DNA of 64,000 nucleotides, taken from Phycisphaerae bacterium. Its GTDB lineage: Bacteria; Planctomycetota; Phycisphaerae; Phycisphaerales; UBA1924. Position numbers and translations under genes: made by a program. Shown here piece by piece: positions 1 through 7,743 of this stretch; position 1 is the stretch's first letter; every line of letters starts with the position of its first letter. The stretch covers positions 1 through 64,000 of the forward strand of contig BJHL01000003.1 of NCBI GenBank assembly GCA_014192545.1. Direction: 5' to 3'. Under the pieces are notes generated by a model. That model was not told where the DNA came from and made no database searches. It was given only the letters and a program-made list of their open reading frames with translations.

Positions 1-11
1 GGAGCTTTGCA

Positions 12-40
12 AGCCCTGGCGATGAGCCGGGGCTGTTTTT
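12..40 (+). terminator. Rho-independent terminator of a gene left of the window
   Basis: Nine-base arms (12-20 and 26-34) pair with a single G-U wobble around a five-base loop and are followed by a T-rich run at 36-44. The orientation fits a rightward gene that ends before base 1. Confidence 0.6.
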
Positions 41-44
41 GTTT

Positions 45-721
45 ATGGGGTGTGGCGCAGTATACCACATTTCGAGTTTGCAGGTTTTCGCGGTGGAAAA
101 CGGGGGATTTCGGAGCGTGGCGACGTTGCGTGGCTGGGCAGAGAAAGCGATTGGTCGCGCGAGAAACGCGATCCGGACGAGCCACGTTTCGGGCCGACTC
201 TCGGTTCTCGGCGAGAGAGCGGAGATTGGTTAACGGGAAGGTTGGGGGTTTGAGGGCAAAGGACGCCTGCAATGACCCGGAAAACCACCCCTCCTCACCC
301 TGCTTCGTCACGTTCAATCCGCCCAACCCACCCTTCGCCGCCGCTCGTTCTTCCGCCTGCCGTTTACCGGAAAGTTGATTGGCAGGCTGATCGCATCACG
401 CGGGTGCTGGGCCTGCCGCGAGATCAAACGGACGACATCGCCGGGGAGCTCAATCTGCGCCTTGCGTCCGCCCTTGACGAACTTCCAGACACCAGCGCCA
501 TCGGAGCGCGGTCAACTCCCGGTGGGCAGATCGACGGCTGCCAAGCCCGCGTGGGAGCCGATGACGACCACCAGCACCAGCACAACATGACCAAAACGGG
601 ACGAAAGGCTGCCAGCGACTGCGAGAGCGTGCGACGCCCACCCAAGAACAAGGCTCGCACAAAGTCCTTGATTTTCAGGGACTTCTGCGAGCCTGTGCGA
701 TCCGATACGAGACTATTCGTG
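45..721. other. Left flank of the mobile element, no confident gene
   Basis: I see no gene here with a plausible start, ribosome binding site and recognisable product. The one suggestive piece is a rightward open stretch at about 362-500. Its translation has an acidic amphipathic helix (DDIAGELNLRL) reminiscent of region 2 of sigma-like proteins, but it loses that character afterwards and runs on into the tRNA-derived repeat. It may be the remnant of an older element at the same site, or chance. Confidence 0.3.
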
Positions 722-765
722 AATGCCGAGGGGCGGACTCGAACCGCCGACCTCCGGGTTATGAA
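722..765. repeat. attL: 44-bp copy of the tRNA-Met 3' part
   Basis: This is identical to 10428-10471. It covers the acceptor and T-arm side through to the anticodon loop, then diverges at base 766, so only half a tRNA is present. It marks the element's left junction. Confidence 0.9.
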
Positions 766-852
766 GCCGATTTTCTCGCACCGCCAAGACACGCCCAAAC
801 GCCTTTATTTCCCGGAGTATACCGCACTATCGCACGGATCGCAAGCCGGGAT

Positions 853-927
853 AATCCGGTCAAGTCGAACCCGGTTCCGGACGCGCCAGAGGGGGTAGGC
901 CGGGAGGAATCCGGTCAATACCGGATT
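853..927. repeat. AATCCGGTCAA arm-type repeats near attL
   Basis: The 11-mer AATCCGGTCAA occurs at 853-863 and again at 908-918. The second copy continues into an inverted repeat, AATCCGGT (908-915) and ACCGGATT (920-927), around CAAT. The same motif lies just inside the right end at 10332-10341. Paired motifs just inside both ends are what integrase arm sites or excisionase sites look like; the binding role is inferred. Confidence 0.5.
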
Positions 928-1060
928 GCGCACAGCGCGGGGTCTGTTCGATCGTGTGGGATATGGCACGGGATTCGCGGACGTCTCGGCATCGTGCTCG
1001 ACGTCGGGACGTCCTAGCGTTATGCCACCGCTGAAGAGCGGGAGAGCCGGAGAGTTCACC

Positions 1061-1735
1061 GTGAAGAGTTTGGTCGGTCTAGGCGCGTACGGGATTCCCG
1101 AGGCTTGTCGCTTCGCGAGGGTCAACGTGCGCACCGCGAATCGCTGGATGGCGGGCGGGGGGCAGGATCGCCGCGATCGACTGTTCAAGCCCGACCTTCC
1201 GCCCGTCGATGGCCGCTACGCTCTTTCCTTCCTCGACCTCGTCGATCTCCTCGTGGTGGGTCGGTTCCGGGAAGAGGGCGTCTCTCTTCAAACGATCCGC
1301 CGTGTCTACGGACGGTTGCGGGACTCGCTCGACACTCCGCACCCGTTTAGTCATCGACGCCTTCTCACTGATGGTCGGACGATCTTCATGGAGACGGTGG
1401 ACCTCGTCGGCGGGGATGCGCACCTTCAAGAGGTGTTGAGCGGACAACGGGCGATGCCCGAGATCTTGAAGCCATACTTGAAGCAAATCGAGTACGCGCC
1501 CGAGACCGAAACCGCCGTGCGATGGAACATCGCGACGGGTGTCGTCATCGACCCCGCGCGTTCCTTCGGGAAGCCCGTCATCGCTGCCGAAGGGACTACC
1601 ACCTTTGTCCTTGCCCGGTCGTACTTCGCCAACGGTGAAGACGCCGATCTTGTTGCCGATCTGTTCGACGTATCGCCCGAAGCGGTCAGGCAGGCCGTTG
1701 CGTTCGAGGGCGAGTTCACTCCCTGCGCCGCGTGA
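1061..1735 (+). CDS. VapB45-like antitoxin with N-terminal HTH and DUF433 domain
   Basis: The 224-residue protein probably neutralises the toxin encoded next to it and autoregulates the pair. The N-terminus carries a helix-turn-helix-like segment (IPEACRFARVNVRTANRWM) followed by a helical linker region. The last 60 residues match DUF433 in layout: VVIDPARSFGKPVI, then a Gly-Thr-Thr turn, then SPEAVRQAVAFEGEF. I chose GTG 1061 because GGAGAG lies eight bases upstream and the HTH begins soon after; an in-frame ATG at 1022 is possible. The stop overlaps the toxin start by one base (TGATG), which couples their translation. The pair runs against the rest of the element and sits beside attL, a common place for genes that help keep an island in the chromosome. 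Family assignment is from motif recall. Confidence 0.7.
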   Translation: MKSLVGLGAYGIPEACRFARVNVRTANRWMAGGGQDRRDRLFKPDLPPVDGRYALSFLDLVDLLVVGRFREEGVSLQTIRRVYGRLRDSLDTPHPFSHRRLLTDGRTIFMETVDLVGGDAHLQEVLSGQRAMPEILKPYLKQIEYAPETETAVRWNIATGVVIDPARSFGKPVIAAEGTTTFVLARSYFANGEDADLVADLFDVSPEAVRQAVAFEGEFTPCAA

Positions 1736-2160
1736 TGGACTTCTTCATCGACCGCAACGTGCCCGAGAAACTGGCCCGAATGCTTGGGCACTACGACCGC
1801 GCGCACAACGTCGTCTATCACGATGATCTCTTCGAGAAGACGACTCCCGATACCGAATGGCTAGAGGCGATTGCGAAACGCGCGCCGGTTCCGGTTGTTG
1901 TCTCCGGAGATGGACGAATCCTCCGCAACCAAGCGGAACTTCAAGTCCTTCGCGGCCTCCCGATCACGTTCTTCCTGTTTGCGGGAGGCTGGTTCGATCT
2001 CAAGTGGGAAGAGTTTGCATGGAAGGCGATCAAAGTTTGGCCCGAGGTCGTGAAGGCAGCAAGTCCGCCACGCCCGAGCGTCTACAAGATCCCTGTTACC
2101 GCATCGAAGGTTGAGTTCGAGGCGCACACCCGCGATCTCGGAAGTGCGAAGCGCAAGTAG
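1735..2160 (+). CDS. VapC45-like PIN-domain toxin
   Basis: This 141-residue protein resembles the VapC45 PIN-like toxin family, predicted Mg-dependent ribonucleases. The first acidic site is in FFIDRNVPEKLARML at residues 3-17. A second, VVSGDGRILRN, lies near residue 60, and the typical Gly-Gly-Trp turn followed by a Trp-rich helix (WFDLKWEEFAWKAIKVWP) lies near residue 83. The ATG at 1735 overlaps the antitoxin stop; a GTG at 1732 would add one residue. The final 79 bases overlap the end of the converging reading frame at 2082-2363. The RNA target cannot be inferred. Confidence 0.7.
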   Translation: MDFFIDRNVPEKLARMLGHYDRAHNVVYHDDLFEKTTPDTEWLEAIAKRAPVPVVVSGDGRILRNQAELQVLRGLPITFFLFAGGWFDLKWEEFAWKAIKVWPEVVKAASPPRPSVYKIPVTASKVEFEAHTRDLGSAKRK

Positions 2161-2363
2161 ATCTCGCTTCTCCGAACATACCACGCCGCCCCCGGACACT
2201 GAATCGACTCGACGTAGACCGCACGCGCGTGGACCTCGCGGACGAGGACGCGGTCGTCCGTCCCGTGGGCGAGGACCGCGTCGATGATCCGACGGGGGAG
2301 ACGGACGACCTCGCCCGGGCGAAGGTCGGGGCGCTTGCGTCGGGTTGGGCGGGTGCGGACCAT
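2082..2363 (-). CDS. Small hypothetical protein downstream of the capsid gene
   Basis: A 93-residue, Arg-rich reading frame with no family I recognise. The middle part (RPGEVVRLPRRIIDAVL, then REVHARAVYVE) has the strand-rich look of a small beta-barrel. It is the last leftward gene of the element, 77 bases after the capsid stop, where tailed phages often keep head-completion genes; that role is only positional. The final 26 codons overlap the tail of the convergent toxin gene. The ribosome binding site is weak. It may be a real gene or a by-product of high GC. Confidence 0.4.
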   Translation of the reverse strand: MVRTRPTRRKRPDLRPGEVVRLPRRIIDAVLAHGTDDRVLVREVHARAVYVESIQCPGAAWYVRRSEIYLRFALPRSRVCASNSTFDAVTGIL

Positions 2364-2440
2364 GAACCCCGGACGGGGCGCTTTCGCGCCTCGCCCGAGG
2401 GAAGGAGTCCCGGGGACCGCGTGCCCCGGGTCGAGAAGGA

Positions 2441-3769
2441 TCAGTTGGTGATGCCGGTCAGGACGCAGAACGCCTTCTCGCGGACGAGCATCGCGTCCGC
2501 GCGGAGGGTGGCGAGGATGATCGCCTCGTTGCGCTCGAAGCCGCGCCCGCTCGCGTCCCGGGCTTGGGTTGCGACCGCGATCTCAATTTGCTGGCGCATG
2601 CCGACGACGACCTTCGAGAAGTCGCCGACGTACGCGACCGTGTTCGAGCCGGAGAGGTTCGCGGGAACGCTCGTCGTCTGGAACATCGGGAGATTGCGGA
2701 GGGAGGGCGGGAGTTGAAGAGGCTGGTTCGTGCTGTCCACGGCGCGATCAATCGCGGCGCTGTAGGTTCGCGGGTGAAGGATGATCCCCGTGGGTTCCTC
2801 GTTCTGCTGGCGGACCAAGCCGACCGCCTCCGCGAACCGGAGAGTCGTCGCCGCGCCGCCGACCGCGAGCGTGCCCACGCCCGCCGCCTGGCGGATGCCT
2901 TGGGGCTTGCGGACCCCGTCGCCGTCGAGGACCGCCCGATCGAACTCGACCGCCATCGCCGAGTAGAGGACCGACTCGATCACTTCCGCCGCGTTCGCCG
3001 CGTCCGCGAGAAGTTCCTTCGAGACGGGGATCGAGACCGCGAGCGAGCGGGCGTTGAAGGTGACGCCGCCGAAGACCGGGTCCGAGGACGCGATCACGTC
3101 GCCCTCGCCGCGCCACGCGGGGACCGGATCGCCCGTGACGCGGACCATCGCCATCGACGCCGAGTTCATCGGGACGATCTTCACGCCCGCTTGCGCCATG
3201 ACGGAGCGAGCGCGGGCGCGGTCGATCCACATCGCGGAGAGTTCGGTCGAGAGCATGTAGCCGCCCGCGATGTCGTTCGAGCCCGAGAGGGCGCGGCGCT
3301 CGTCCTCCGCCCCCTCCCATCGGCCCGTGATGATGCCCTTGATCGCCCGCCCGAGCGAGAGGGGACGCGAGCGCCGCTCCGCGACCTCGCCCGTCGCGCG
3401 GAAGTGGTCGAGAAGGGACTCGTCCTTCGTCAGGGCGCGATACTCGCCGGGGAGGAAGGCGCGGGACTCGGGGCGCTGGCCGGGGTGGTCGCCGGGCTGG
3501 TGGTTGGTCCGGTTCTCACCGCGAGGGGCATCGCCGGAGAGGGTGGCGTTGTAGCGGTCGATCTTCTTCGTGAGCATCTCGGCGCTGGTCGCGAGGCTGT
3601 CGGCCTCGCCCGCTTCGTCGGGCGTGAGTTCGCGGTTCTCCACGGTCGCGACCGCGAGGATCCGTCGGGCCTTGCTCATGCACTCGGAGCGTTCTTGCGT
3701 GAGCCGCTTCACCATGTCGCGAATCTGGTCGCGCGTGAGGTCGGGAGCGTTCGTGTTGTCAACTGGCAT
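2441..3769 (-). CDS. HK97-type phage major capsid protein
   Basis: The 442-residue product should form the shell of a viral particle. Residues 1-75 are a charged helical arm (DLTRDQIRDMVKRLTQERSE onward) like the scaffolding-type N-terminus of HK97 capsid precursors. The body shows the fold's usual features: VSIPVSKELLADA, an FDRAVLDGDG segment and a C-terminal strand with RNEAIILATLRADAML. The start at 3769 (MPVDN) has an AAAGG site upstream; the frame stays open to 4057, but that extension looks non-coding. No prohead protease lies next to it, so either a helper phage protease cuts the arm or it is not cut. No portal, connector or tail gene accompanies it, which is unusual for a functional prophage. 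GC content resembles the rest of the element. Confidence 0.85.
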   Translation of the reverse strand: MPVDNTNAPDLTRDQIRDMVKRLTQERSECMSKARRILAVATVENRELTPDEAGEADSLATSAEMLTKKIDRYNATLSGDAPRGENRTNHQPGDHPGQRPESRAFLPGEYRALTKDESLLDHFRATGEVAERRSRPLSLGRAIKGIITGRWEGAEDERRALSGSNDIAGGYMLSTELSAMWIDRARARSVMAQAGVKIVPMNSASMAMVRVTGDPVPAWRGEGDVIASSDPVFGGVTFNARSLAVSIPVSKELLADAANAAEVIESVLYSAMAVEFDRAVLDGDGVRKPQGIRQAAGVGTLAVGGAATTLRFAEAVGLVRQQNEEPTGIILHPRTYSAAIDRAVDSTNQPLQLPPSLRNLPMFQTTSVPANLSGSNTVAYVGDFSKVVVGMRQQIEIAVATQARDASGRGFERNEAIILATLRADAMLVREKAFCVLTGITN

Positions 3770-4000
3770 TGGATGCGCCTTTCGGGCTGGCCGCGTCCTC
3801 CGTGGTCGGAGTGCGAGCGCGCAGGATCGCGGCAGGTTCAAATCTGAACTCTGCGACGGTGGCGCGATGCCCGAAGGTGCATCGTCCGGTGTCGCGGATC
3901 GCCGAAGTCCGCGAGGTTCGCCCCAAAGGTGGCTGCCTCGCGATTGCCAGTCGTGCGCCCCGAAGGTGGCGTTGGCTGGTGGCGTCCGTTCACTGGGCCG

Positions 4001-4021
4001 GAGGTCGGACGTTCCGACCTC
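4001..4021 (-). other. Perfect hairpin between unknown gene and capsid gene
   Basis: GAGGTCGGA (4001-4009) and TCCGACCTC (4013-4021) pair perfectly around CGT, in a 268-bp gap and just downstream of the stop at 4038. No T-run follows on the leftward strand, so it may be a processing or pausing hairpin instead of a classical terminator. The same gap holds three loose copies of GCCCnAAGGTG (about 3868, 3921 and 3958). Confidence 0.45.
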
Positions 4022-4037
4022 TTCGGCGTTGGACTCT

Positions 4038-4451
4038 TCATTCTTCCGTCGGTTCATCGTTCGTCAAGTCCGCACGTTCCAATCTCGACGACGCGAGCGC
4101 GATGAGGACGGAGTTCACGCGACTCGCGAAGGTCCGCGCCGCCGGATCGGTGACGACCGAGGCGAGGACGTTCGCGACGAGGATCGCTTCCCCGACCTCC
4201 GCGTTCGTCCATCGCGCGTGGTCGAGCGTCGGCATCGACGGTTCGCGGGGCGGGCCGATCATCGACCGGCATCGCCGGATCGCCTCGTTGTCGATGAGGT
4301 CGAGCATCCACGCCGCGAAGCGCGGGGCGCGGGTGACGAACTTCGTGTCGATGAGGACGCGGAGCCGCGCGAGGGCGTCGTCGGGGACGCAGGCGAGGGC
4401 GTAGGTTCCCACCGGCTGCCCGGGGGCTGGTTCGGTGTCGGTCGAGTTCAT
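4038..4451 (-). CDS. Hypothetical protein of the packaging module
   Basis: I do not recognise this 137-residue protein. It begins with a short Pro/Glu-rich tail, followed by helical stretches (DDALARLRVLIDTKF, RFAAWMLDLIDNEAIRRC, GEAILVANVLASVVTD, RVNSVLIALASSRL). The ATG overlaps the stop of the upstream gene in an ATGA, so the two are translationally coupled. Position between small terminase and capsid gene suggests a role in packaging or redirecting a helper, but nothing in the sequence shows this. Confidence 0.6.
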   Translation of the reverse strand: MNSTDTEPAPGQPVGTYALACVPDDALARLRVLIDTKFVTRAPRFAAWMLDLIDNEAIRRCRSMIGPPREPSMPTLDHARWTNAEVGEAILVANVLASVVTDPAARTFASRVNSVLIALASSRLERADLTNDEPTEE

Positions 4452-4903
4452 GGGTTGGCCCTCCGGTGACGTTCGATCTTGGCGAGGTGGAGTTCCTCGG
4501 GCGTGAGAAGCCCGAGCCGCGTGAGGTACGCGCGGAAGGGCTCGCATCCGCGCGAGGCGAGGGCGTCGGCCTCGGGGCGCTCGCGGTGGTTCGCCCACCA
4601 CGCGGGCGAGCCGAGCCAGTTCTCCGCGTCGGGGTTGTCCTCGCCCTCCGTCGCCTCGCGACGAGGTTCGGGGGCGTCGAACCACCACCACGCCGCCGGG
4701 CGCTCGAACGGTCGGTCCGCGATGAACTCCGCGAGAAGTTCCTCGCGCAGCTCTTCCCATGCCGCGCGAGCGAGGTCGAGGTCGAGCGCCTCGCGTCCGC
4801 CGAAGGCTCGCCCGAAGTGGTCGTGTCCGGTGAGAAGGTGCGCTCGATGGTGCGAGGTCCATTCGGTCTTCGCCTTGGCGCGGCGCTTGATTCCACGGGG
4901 CAT
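4448..4903 (-). CDS. Hypothetical Trp/Glu-rich protein of the packaging module
   Basis: A 151-residue protein with no family I can name. The N-terminus is basic and His-rich (MPRGIKRRAKAKTEW, HHRAHLLTGHDHF); an acidic helical middle has a Trp-rich turn (AAWWWFDAPEP), followed by WLGSPAWWANHRE and a closing helix (TPEELHLAKIERHRR). It starts four bases after the small terminase stop and overlaps the next gene by four bases, so terS, this gene and 4038-4451 form one tight unit. An accessory of terminase or a helper-interfering protein are possible roles without direct support. Confidence 0.6.
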   Translation of the reverse strand: MPRGIKRRAKAKTEWTSHHRAHLLTGHDHFGRAFGGREALDLDLARAAWEELREELLAEFIADRPFERPAAWWWFDAPEPRREATEGEDNPDAENWLGSPAWWANHRERPEADALASRGCEPFRAYLTRLGLLTPEELHLAKIERHRRANP

Positions 4904-4906
4904 GGA

Positions 4907-5266
4907 TCACACTCCCTTCCGACGGTGCGAGCCGGGAACGACGCGCGGGGGACGAGGGGACTCGGTCGGACCTTCGACGTCGAGCCCGAGTTCGCGGAGA
5001 AGGCGGGCGAACTGGATCGAGGCATCCCGCGCGATCGCGACCTCGGGCCGGGCGCGGGGCTGGTTGTAGCGGTCGATGAACGTCGAGCCGTGCTTCGCGA
5101 GCGCCTCGCGGGCATCCGCGCCCCGATCGAGCGCCTCGCACGCGAGGACGAGAAGGTGCAAATGGTGCTGTTCGAGGTCGAACTCGCCCACAACGGAACG
5201 GAACCACGCGGAGGACGCGGGGCGGAGGTGGGCGGGGGGTTCAGGAACGGAGCGTCGGGCAGTCAT
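4907..5266 (-). CDS. P27-family phage terminase small subunit
   Basis: The 119-residue protein should recognise the packaging site and recruit a large terminase. It follows the P27/Terminase_4 pattern: Pro-rich start, SSAWFRSVVGEFDLEQHHLHLLVLACEALDRGADAREAL, HGSTFIDRYNQPRARPEVAIARDA and IQFARLLRELGLD, with the usual family length. It heads the packaging unit, directly downstream of the 535-bp repeat block that may hold its binding site. No large-subunit gene occurs in the element, so it probably pairs with a TerL supplied by a helper phage; redirecting a helper motor by a private small subunit is established for phage satellites. Confidence 0.8.
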   Translation of the reverse strand: MTARRSVPEPPAHLRPASSAWFRSVVGEFDLEQHHLHLLVLACEALDRGADAREALAKHGSTFIDRYNQPRARPEVAIARDASIQFARLLRELGLDVEGPTESPRPPRVVPGSHRRKGV

Positions 5267-5503
5267 GCGAGGGTCTCCGGGCGGGCGTGGAGCGATTCCA
5301 CGGGCCGCGAGTGTGCGAGGGGGTGACGAGGGAGGGGCAAGAGGCGAGGACGCGGGAGAATTGCGCTAATGGCGAATGGCGGGCATCCGGACGATCCGGC
5401 GCGAACCGGGGTCGCGAGCGTGTTTGCGTAGGGCTTGACGTCGGTCTCTGGGGAAACGCCCCAAGGACTCGACCCCCCCTCCCCGTCCCGAGGTCCACAG
5501 GGG

Positions 5504-5707
5504 CGTGGTCCCATGATCCCTCTATCGGCAGTTGTAGAAAATTGAGGGTGCAGGGTGATGGGTGAGGGTGCAGGGTCAAAAGACCACAACCGCCCTAGTA
5601 CGGAAAGACCGAATCGGAAGTCTCCGGTCCCGTGGTCCCATGATGGTCCCATGATCGACCTTCCGAGAAGTGCTTGTTTTCTCGGCGTGGTCCCATGATC
5701 CCATGAT
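5504..5707. repeat. GGTCCCATGATC iterons
   Basis: GGTCCCATGAT(C) occurs at 5507-5518, 5634-5644, 5645-5656 and 5689-5700, with a partial TCCCATGAT at 5699-5707. The second and third copies are head to tail with no spacer. Several copies are preceded by CGT or GGCGT, extending the identity. All lie in the same orientation. Confidence 0.75.
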
Positions 5708-5742
5708 TCGACCCGGTACTTTGACCCCCCACCCTGCACCCT
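5543..5742. repeat. TGAGGGTGCAGGGT direct and inverted copies
   Basis: The 14-mer lies at 5543-5556 and 5563-5576, exactly 20 bp apart, and its inverted core ACCCTGCACCCT lies at 5731-5742, followed by GAGGGTGGAGGGT. The set brackets most of the iterons. Confidence 0.65.
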
Positions 5743-5801
5743 GAGGGTGGAGGGTCGTTTTGCTACATGGGGGGATAGAGGGACCAGTGGGTCCGCGCGG
5801 T

Positions 5802-7577
5802 TCATGGGTCCACCTCCTCGCCCTCGACGCTTGCTCCGCGTCCGCCTTCCTTGAACGGGTCCCACCCCTCGGGGCTAAGCCAGTAGAAGCGCCGGAGCCT
5901 TCGGTCTCCATCCCGGGCGCTGAGGCGGGTGAGCGAGTACCCGAGGTTCCTGAGCCGTTGGCCGAGGGCGCGGGTGGAGACTGACTCCCCGTACTTCTGG
6001 AAGAGGTCGATCCTGAGCCGCGTGAGTTCGAGCGCGATCCGCCCTCCGTGGATGAACCAGTCCGGCTTGCTCTGGAGTTTGAGCCAAAGGGAGGAAGGCG
6101 TCCCCGCGCGGGCTTGATGCAGTTCCCAGTTCTCGGAGACGAACTCCGCGATCCATCGGGCCGTCTCGACCGCTTCGTCGTCCTCGGGCGCGACTTCTTC
6201 GACAAGGGCGTTCATCGCCGAGACGACCGCGTTCCAGTCCGCCGGGCGGAGTGGCGCGACGACGATCCGACTCTCATAGAGCGCCGCTCGCATCCGGCGT
6301 TGGTCGAGCATCGCGGACGAACTCCCGACCTCGACGCGGCGCTCGTCCGGAAGGATGATGGTGTACCGCGCCCGGTCGGTTCCGTTCCCGGCCTTCTCGA
6401 CGCGGACGACCTCGACGCCCCACACATCGCGGATGATCTTCTTCGCATCGGCGGGCGTCTCGACCTTGCGAGGTTCCTCCGCGCCAGTCGCGCTCGCGAC
6501 CTTGCCCGACGACCTGGCCTTGTCCTTCGCGACCGCCGCCTTCGCGTTAGCGATCGTGCGTTGGTAGTAGTCGAGGCGGAGTTCTCCGCCCTTGCCCGTC
6601 TTCAAGTTCGCGCCGCGATGCCGACGCCCCGCGACGAGAAGGTCCGCGACCTCTTGATCGGTCCACCCGGACGCGACCGCGATCGTCGCGAGAGAGAAGT
6701 CGAGGGACGAGTCGGAAGCATCCGCGAGGTCGGGACGACGACCATCCCAAGATCCCCGCGCCTTGTCGTGGTTGACGAGAAGTGATTGGAGCGCGTCCTC
6801 GGGCGGAGAGCGGTCGGGGGCCAAAGTGAGGAACCCCATCAAAGGGAGCGCCTTGGCGGGGTCCTTCGGCGTGAACTCTTCGGCCACAAGCCCGACTTCG
6901 AGGTCGTCGCGTTCATATCGACCGACCGCCGTCCCTTGGGCTGGAAGTTCGAGGATGGTCGGGCGGGGTTCTCCGTACTCGGGCTTGCGATTGAACGTCC
7001 CCGCGAGCCGGAAGACACGGGCGAGATCGTGGGTCGAATCAACCCTGATTCCCTTGGCCGCGCCCGCCGCCTTCAACGTCGCACCGAAGCGCCGGGCGAA
7101 CTGGATCGCCTTGGCGCGTTCCTCGGGGTAGTTGAACGTCCACGGTTCTTTGAGAAGCCACCACCCTTGCACTCCGCCGCCGGACTGGACGAGCATCGAC
7201 GGGGGCGTCCCGTGGAAGACGTTCCACGCGAAGAGGCGGGCGTCCTCGACGGACGCGAACGCGCCTTGCTTCACGTCGAAGTCTCCGAGGAAGCCAACCA
7301 CGCCGCCGAGGTCTTTGACCTCGCGCCCGGCGAAGGGACTTTGGGGCGCGGTGAGACGGAGCCCGCCACAGACGTAGAGGTCCGAGCGGTCGCGCTCCGA
7401 GGCGACGAACTCCATCGCTTCGTCGATACTGGTGAACCACTTCCCGACCGAGTTCTTCGGTCCCCGCAACGCCCAGAGGTGGAACGCCGCCGGTGGGTCG
7501 AGGTCGAGCGCCCCTTCCGCGATGATGGTGAGTTGTCGGCGTACTTGTTCGAGGGCTTGTTCCTGCTCTACACTCAT
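5802..7577 (-). CDS. Archaeo-eukaryotic-type primase-polymerase (PrimPol)
   Basis: The 591-residue protein probably primes and starts replication of the excised element. Residues 20-260 look like an AEP catalytic domain: GFLGDFDV supplies the DxD pair (D99, D101), SGGGVQGWWLL (132-142) corresponds to motif II, and DSTHDLARVFRLAGTFNRK (180-198) to the motif III region. In motif II the usual His position seems to be Gln137, which would need an alignment to judge. The middle has a Lys-rich helical linker and the last 100 residues resemble a winged helix (ALGQRLRNLGYSLTRL). I see no helicase Walker motif, so unwinding must come from the host or a helper. The start at 7577 has AGGAG six bases upstream; an open extension to 7757 lacks support. 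The gene faces the iteron block directly after its stop. Confidence 0.75.
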   Translation of the reverse strand: MSVEQEQALEQVRRQLTIIAEGALDLDPPAAFHLWALRGPKNSVGKWFTSIDEAMEFVASERDRSDLYVCGGLRLTAPQSPFAGREVKDLGGVVGFLGDFDVKQGAFASVEDARLFAWNVFHGTPPSMLVQSGGGVQGWWLLKEPWTFNYPEERAKAIQFARRFGATLKAAGAAKGIRVDSTHDLARVFRLAGTFNRKPEYGEPRPTILELPAQGTAVGRYERDDLEVGLVAEEFTPKDPAKALPLMGFLTLAPDRSPPEDALQSLLVNHDKARGSWDGRRPDLADASDSSLDFSLATIAVASGWTDQEVADLLVAGRRHRGANLKTGKGGELRLDYYQRTIANAKAAVAKDKARSSGKVASATGAEEPRKVETPADAKKIIRDVWGVEVVRVEKAGNGTDRARYTIILPDERRVEVGSSSAMLDQRRMRAALYESRIVVAPLRPADWNAVVSAMNALVEEVAPEDDEAVETARWIAEFVSENWELHQARAGTPSSLWLKLQSKPDWFIHGGRIALELTRLRIDLFQKYGESVSTRALGQRLRNLGYSLTRLSARDGDRRLRRFYWLSPEGWDPFKEGGRGASVEGEEVDP

Positions 7578-7743
7578 GGGCCGCTCCTGTTTAGCGGTGA
7601 ACTTCGCGCCCCCGGGACCGTCATCCCGTGGGCGTTTTCGTTGTGCCGGAGCGGTCTTTCTTCTTCGACGAAACCCGCCCACGGCCATCGGGACCGTGAG
7701 CGAGCGGAACGCCGGGGAGGAACGCCCCGGACGCGATTCAGGT

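Larger units (their letters stand above)
5267..5801. other. Non-coding block with iterons; candidate origin or packaging site
   Basis: This 535-bp stretch lies between the primase-polymerase stop and the small terminase start. It contains four full and one partial copy of a 12-mer between 5507 and 5707, and direct plus inverted copies of a 14-mer at 5543-5742. Predicted frames here are short and repeat-driven. Replication initiators commonly bind iterons, and small terminases bind near their own gene, so both roles are reasonable. The terS promoter must also be here. Confidence 0.55.

Noticed and set aside
722..898. Open frame reading EGRTRTADLRV
   Set aside because: It is translated from the tRNA-derived att repeat.
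2564..3847. Long rightward open frame opposite the capsid gene
   Set aside because: It is the antisense shadow of a high-GC gene; its protein is Arg/Asp-rich with no fold, and the capsid match on the other strand is clear.
3770..4057. N-terminal extension of the capsid frame
   Set aside because: It has no capsid-like sequence, while the ATG at 3769 has a ribosome site and a typical N-terminal arm.
5263..5865. Leftward open frames across the iteron block
   Set aside because: Translations just repeat the DNA motifs, and they overlap supported genes on both sides.
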